Assembly (NCBI GenBank): GCA_001414345.1
Contig: LLCB01000153.1
Span: 1 to 64,000 of the forward strand
Reading direction: 5' to 3'
Length of the DNA: 64,000 bases
From: Hymenoscyphus infarciens
Taxonomy: Eukaryota; Ascomycota; Leotiomycetes; Helotiales; Helotiaceae
Under the pieces are notes generated by a model. It was not told the origin of the DNA. It saw only the letters and a program-made list of their open reading frames with translations, and made no database searches. Positions 59,341-64,000 of this stretch are shown here, in pieces. How positions within the stretch are numbered: the stretch's first letter is position 1; each line of letters starts with the position of its first letter. The position numbers were made by a program, and so were the translations under genes.

Positions 59341-59608
59341 TAATCCGACTTTTTAGTGTATTCAGGATGTCGTAGGTTTCCGAATAAATATTTCCGAGAG
59401 TATTTATTTCCATGCGTAGTAGAGTTAGTTTCGAGATATCTCAGAGAGATCTTTCCGTTGACACAATCCGAGCAATCCGAAAGTATATATCTCTCCGAGA
59501 ATATATCTCTGAGTGTAGATATTTTTATATTGATTTTCGAGAGTAGTACTATTTCCGGTTATCTTTGAAGTGTATACTTCCGAATATTATTTCTAAGATT
59601 AGGGTTAC

Positions 59609-59832
59609 CTACACAAGTGGAAATGTGTACGAATGGACCTTCCTTTCCCAGGCACATGCCAGTCGCAACAGCGAATGCCGACCCGACTGCATTGACGGAA
59701 AGGACTTTGAAGTCAAGGAAATGCGGGATAACAAAATCCCGAAAGGATGGTCTTGATTTCTGGTATTCCACTCCCAGCAGCCATGTACATGGACTTCCCT
59801 TTCACAGAAGCCTTCTTTCTAGCAGATAGATC
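59609..59832 (-). pseudogene. CLC chloride-channel exon fragment
   Basis: The minus strand reads KSMYMAAGSGIPEIKTILSGF, then after one extra T (near 59738) VIPHFLDFKVLSVNAVGSAF and ATGMCLGKEGPFVHISTCVG, ending at a GTAACC donor-like site. These are the GSGIPE and GKEGPFVH motifs of CLC channels and transporters (helices D to F). The frameshift and the lack of flanking exons show a decayed fragment. It borders the right end of the 15-kb block. Confidence 0.85.
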
Positions 59833-60143
59833 ATCCGGACTTTCATGCGTGACGGCGGGAAGATTTGCTTTGGTGGTCATCGTTACATCGAAACGGAAAA
59901 TGCTGCGCATAATTTAATTAAATGCCATGTCATGTATAGGCTATCATTTCCTTTTCCAGCTTTCCGTGCTTACATAGCTGACAATAAAAGGGGATTCGCC
60001 AGAGTTTTTAATTTCTCTCTATGGTTGTACAATCAAATATATATTATTTACATTCATAAAACTACTCTATTCTTGATTAAATACCACGAAAGGTTCATGG
60101 TAATATGGCGTATTATAGAATATCTAAACATATGGCATGCGTG
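59833..60143. other. Short AT-rich spacer
   Basis: No features seen between the chloride-channel relic and the RING gene. Confidence 0.5.
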
Positions 60144-61686
60144 CTAGTAGTATTCCGATATGGTATATTCATGCTCATGCCACTCTGCCCTCATTTCAAA
60201 TGCTTCCATGATAATATCGCTTCCTAGGTTTTCAGCCTCAGATACGCGATCAGGGGTGCGTTTGCCTTTCTCTACCAAGACCTCAAGCTGTTCGCCTTCT
60301 TGACCATCTTGGATGAGGTAGTCATACCCCATGCTATCCAGGACAGCCTCGGCTAATAAAAGATCTAAGAGACCAATTGTGTTATCAGGAGACTGATCAA
60401 GAGCTCTCCGAGCCTGTCTTGAATCTCCAAGACTCTTAATAAGCTCGTTAAGTTCCTCCACCTCACGCTGGTTATTATAAGGAGACGTTAGGAACTCTCT
60501 AAGCGCCTCCATCGCTCTTGCTTCAGCTTCCAGATGTGCGTCAAGGTGATACATTCGCGCCGTGAGCTCCTTTCTCCACTCTTTCTTTCTCTCCTCTTGC
60601 TCCACATCGAACTTCGTTCTGTCTTTGGCCACTATGTCCCCGTTGTTGTCACCCCACTTATCCTCTAACTTCCTTTTTGTCAGCATTCTAACGTGGGCGC
60701 GCTGGTGCTTATCTTCAAGGGCACCGTTAGGGATAAAACCTCCTATTTGGATCTCAAAAGGCTGCGTCCGTTGATTCTCAGTTCTAAAGTCGATGGACAG
60801 AATAGATGTGGCGTAGATAGTGGGGTCAAATCCTGCGAATAGAAATATAGCGTATTCTCTTCTGCACTCTGTGCATAACTTTTGGCGGATAAGGTGTTTA
60901 ATAGCACAATTACGATGATAAAGATGTCCGCAGGGCAGTTTAACGGCTTCTCCATCCACCGCACGCGTCAGCTTATGTAGACAGATTGTACACTCTTGAT
61001 CCAAAGGCGGTACTGATTCAAGGAATTTGGTCAAAATTTGATCTGCCTTTTCAGGGAACTTTCTCAAATCCAAGACATGGAAGTCCTCTTTGTCTTTGAA
61101 GGCTTGGAGGGATCTCTTGTAACTTAACTTGTTGCTTTCTCGTTGGGCCTCATCGTCCAGCTCTTGCTGTCGCTGGATTTCAGGTCTTGCCACTTCTTGT
61201 TCCTAAAAAAAACCTATTAGCATGATAAATAAACCATAATTACGTGTTGAATATGTACTAACCCGAATTCTTTTCTGAAAATAAAGTTTTGCTTCGGCTA
61301 ACTGTATTGGCGTTCTCTTTAATGCTGGGTCTATGAGACAATGACGCACTCCACAGTAAGTGTTTTCAACCTTGAGGATTGTGTTAGGCTCCAAATCAGG
61401 TCCGCAGATACACTTATTATCTGTTCCGTAATCTCTCGACCACTGTGTTACCCAACTGTTTCCCGCGTCAGTCGTTACAAAGACATCATCTACTAGTGTT
61501 TTCACCCTATTCTCTGAGGTGCGACAAATCTTGCTGTGTAATACATATACCCTGCCTATAAAGGGGGGAGAGTCAGTAAATGCAAAGTGGAACGGGAATA
61601 GGGAAGGGGGAATACATACAATGTCCGCATTTAACATAATAAGTGTTAGTATAGTCACAATTAATACGCGATGACGACGACGACAT
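60144..61686 (-). CDS. RING-H2 finger protein, probable E3 ubiquitin ligase
   Basis: Three exons (61686-61620, 61555-61263 and 61202-60144), giving 472 aa. The splice joins read KCGHCRVYVLH and QKRIREQEVARP. The N terminus (about 1-110) is a Cys-rich domain (NCDYTNTYYVKCGHC, CICGPDLEP, YCGVRHCLID), perhaps zinc-binding. A classical RING-H2 follows near 190: CTICLHKL, then PCGHLYHRNCAIKHL and CTECRR. The C-terminal half is charged, with coiled-coil character, and ends EHEYTISEYY. RING-H2 proteins usually recruit an E2 and ubiquitinate a substrate. The target here is unknown, and the gene lies isolated between AT-rich blocks, so it may be lineage-specific. Confidence 0.8.
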
Positions 61687-63955
61687 CTCGCTAGTAGAGT
61701 GTTAGTTGGTTCAATGGATCTGGTGGTTCGATAACTTTGATTTTGGTGTTGATTTTGGTGTTGATTTTGGTATTGGTGTTGAGGTGTTCGTGTTTTTTTT
61801 ATTTTGGTTCTCGCTCAATTCCTTGTTCCAACCCTAATTTATACAGTATTGATAAACTCCTGTTAACAAGCCCATCGTTGACAAAGCACTGTAACACTTT
61901 GAAAGGCTACATACATTCTATATATTATTCGACTTTACAAAGCATTGTAATAACTACTATGAAAGACGAGAAAGGATTCCATTAACTATTCGCTTTGTTC
62001 CCAACCTTTTCATCTTTCAGAGAAATTGACCCAAGAATAAAGTTCATTGTTTTTCTCAAAGGCCAACCACAAAGCCTACATTGGAAATTGGGATGTCCTC
62101 AAATTTAGCTCCAAAAGACTCGTTGTGGGCCGTGATTGAAAGAATGGGAGCAAGTGAAGTTCTCATTCTTATAGTAGGGGCTAACGTGTTGAGGAAACAC
62201 GCGTTGCCGTGCAGGTATATACTAGAATAGGACAGTGACAAGTCACTTTAACCAGAACCAACAGTACCTGCAGGTGAGCCAAACGGTGAAACGGGGGGAG
62301 TTGAGACAAGACTCTCTACAGTAGTCTAATAATCTAGCTAATATTCTAAAGCCAAAAATAAGCAGTATTAGCAATAGTAATAAAATTGTTAAATAAGATA
62401 ATAAATACTTCTTAAATTAGCACTTAGAATAGTATAAAGTAAATAGGTTTTAATACTCTATGATAATGTAAGTAATAAGAGAGATAATAATAATCTCTAG
62501 TATAAAAGTAAATATAGAATATTTTCTTTTATGAATAAAAAGAGTTTTTTTATTGTTAAAATATAAGAATATCAAAAATCTTTAAAATAAACGAGTGATA
62601 AATACTAGAATATTAGTCTTTCTAAACATAAGTAAAATTAGTCTTATTTTAACTCTTTTTTAGTTTACTAGAAACTAAGAAATTATAGCTTTTTAAAAAG
62701 TATGAGAAGATTAAATTTAAAATATATGAAAGATAATGAAGTTTATAAACATCTCGCATTTAATTTGTCTAGTTTATAAGAATATAACGAGCTTTTAATT
62801 TAATTTTAAATACTTCTTACTTTATAAACTTTCACTGATTTAAGTTTAGCTATCTAAGTTCTAACGACTTCTCAACTTCCACTCGTATATCTCTCGCGTA
62901 AGAAAGGAACGTCCTACTGTCCTCGCGAAAAAAATGAGTCTGGTTAGGAGAGTTACAATCTTTAAAACCCCCGCATTCCCCTTTCCCTCTCTCTTTCCTC
63001 TTCCACATCCCAAACTTCATATCACAATTGATCGCAATCACCCCAACCCCTCAATTACACACCACTGTAAGAGTCCTTGATCGAGGAAACTCCTGTAGGT
63101 TTGAACAAACAATTTTGCCTCGTAAGATATTCTCAAACGGCGAGGGTCATCGCCTCGTAGGTGTACAAATTACCCCGCAGCGGGTGAGCAAATGAGGCTG
63201 ATCAATAGCCTCATAACTATAATTACCACTAATAGGGTGACTGGAGGAGAGAGGAGAACTATTCGATTGAGAGGGATTTTGAAGTGAAGAACCTGGAGGC
63301 CAGCATTCGATGGAACCTGGAGGGGAAAGAAAGCTATCGGCACTCGGACCGAGATCGGAGGCTAGTCGGCCCGTAGTCGCCGGTATAAATTTCCAACTAG
63401 CCTCCCTTTTCCATGGGAAATAAGAATACAAACACCAATCAATCCTCATCTACCATTTATTCCCTCAATTTCCCTCTCTTTTGCACAGTCTTCCTCATTC
63501 GTATAAGTGCAGGAAATTGACACAGACTTTACACAAAAGCCAGTCTCACTACCCTTGCAACCCGCATGCCCGCGCGGCTGCATAGCTTCCACCTACCTTC
63601 GAGCCTTCTCCCCTCACCTCCCCACGCTGAGAATTTCGACGACTTCTCTTCGCATGAATAAGGGATACTCAGCTTTCTACCTCTTCACTTTTGCCGAAAG
63701 CAACACTTGAGAAGCAGTCGTCGATCCACAATCCTTCCACAATTCTTCAGGTTTGTTTATGACGTCGTTCAGCACATGCTATCCAGCTTTCACCTTTGCT
63801 GAACTTCACTTTAGCATAACCCTTTTCAAATAGAGGCACATCTCTTGTAAGCTCTTTCTCTGAATTTCTAATCGTATGCTAACCATTGACAGCTCTTTCT
63901 CCACCTCACCGACTTCGCCTAAATCCCCAAAAGTTCGAGCACGCGACACCAGAAA
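61687..63955. other. AT-rich intergenic region
   Basis: No gene is supported. A 12-bp minisatellite (ATTTTGGTGTTG, about four copies) lies at 61737-61785 in the RING-gene promoter. 62290-62830 is a RIP-like AT-rich stretch without identified ends. A perfect 8-bp stem ATGAGGCT/AGCCTCAT sits at 63192-63214. The final 500 bp are pyrimidine-rich and probably the 5' region of the next gene. Confidence 0.45.
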
Positions 63956-64000
63956 ATGGGGGAACCAACAGGACCTGCCACCAAGGCGGGAAGCGTTCGA
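63956..64000 (+). CDS. Possible 5' end of a gene cut by the window edge
   Basis: ATG at 63956 in the context AGAAAATGGGG opens a frame (MGEPTGPATKAGS) running off the window. It follows a long CT-rich leader. Too short to identify. Confidence 0.3.
   Translation, partial: MGEPTGPATKAGSVR

Larger units (their letters stand above)
44316..59358. mobile_element. Large TIR DNA transposon with integrase-core transposase relic
   Basis: The left end TACTAAAAAGTCGGAATCGA and the inverted right end CACTAAAAAGTCGGATTAAC form about 60-bp inverted repeats. They are flanked by TA on both sides (44314-44315 and 59359-59360) and run into arrays of the heptamer AAATCGT. Removing the nested chromovirus leaves about 7.0 kb. 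The right part (53400-58700) holds RIP-degraded frames, one of which matches an integrase-core (rve-like) DDE transposase. An imperfect direct repeat of about 100 bp lies near both ends (44580-44615 plus 52663-52730, and 58710-58800). The superfamily is uncertain. Confidence 0.75.

Noticed and set aside
1..64000. CRISPR arrays, bacterial operons, rRNA and tRNA genes
   Set aside because: No regular spacer-repeat array, no Shine-Dalgarno-led gene strings, and no convincing tRNA box A/B pairs were seen; spliceosomal introns show a eukaryotic nuclear genome.

Overview
The window is nuclear DNA from a filamentous ascomycete. Genes carry short introns (mostly about 45-65 bp) with GTAAGT-type donors, CTAAC/CTAAT branch sites and TAG/CAG acceptors. 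Coding regions of moderate GC alternate with AT-saturated blocks in which old transposons hold stop codons almost only at former Gln/Trp codons, the mark of repeat-induced point mutation (RIP). Gene content would fit a leotiomycete-like fungus, but the species cannot be fixed from this sequence.

Region 1-19,200 is gene-rich. It holds a small secretory membrane protein, mitochondrial ribosomal protein mL50, a GPI-type Ser/Thr-rich surface protein, a broken amidase, an Stc1-like zinc protein, an apparent catabolic group (amino-acid permease, DUF1989 protein, Asp/Glu-racemase/maleate-isomerase-like enzyme) and a GH125 mannosidase. Region 19,950-29,810 is a transposon island: a mini-copia element, a hAT element with a gag-only LTR element inside it, a secreted PAF-acetylhydrolase-like gene, and a Tc1/mariner-type element with a second TIR element inside it. 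For the inserted elements I could find matching target-site duplications.

Region 30,800-43,980 is gene-rich again: an Arg/Ser-rich nuclear-type protein, a second amino-acid permease, an RTA1-like membrane protein, and a mitochondrial/biotin group (MGM101, COA4, biotin-protein ligase, a small mitochondrial membrane protein). COA4 and the biotin ligase are divergent with only 111 bp between start codons.

Region 44,316-59,358 is a 15-kb block of RIP-degraded DNA that resolves into a roughly 7-kb TIR transposon carrying an integrase-core transposase relic, interrupted by an 8.05-kb Ty3/gypsy chromovirus with 477-bp LTRs and a perfect 5-bp target duplication. Beyond it lie a chloride-channel gene fragment, a three-exon RING-H2 protein, an AT-rich stretch and the possible start of one further gene at the right edge.

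Gene models were assembled by hand from splice signals and reading-frame continuity. Protein names rest on remembered family motifs, not on a search.
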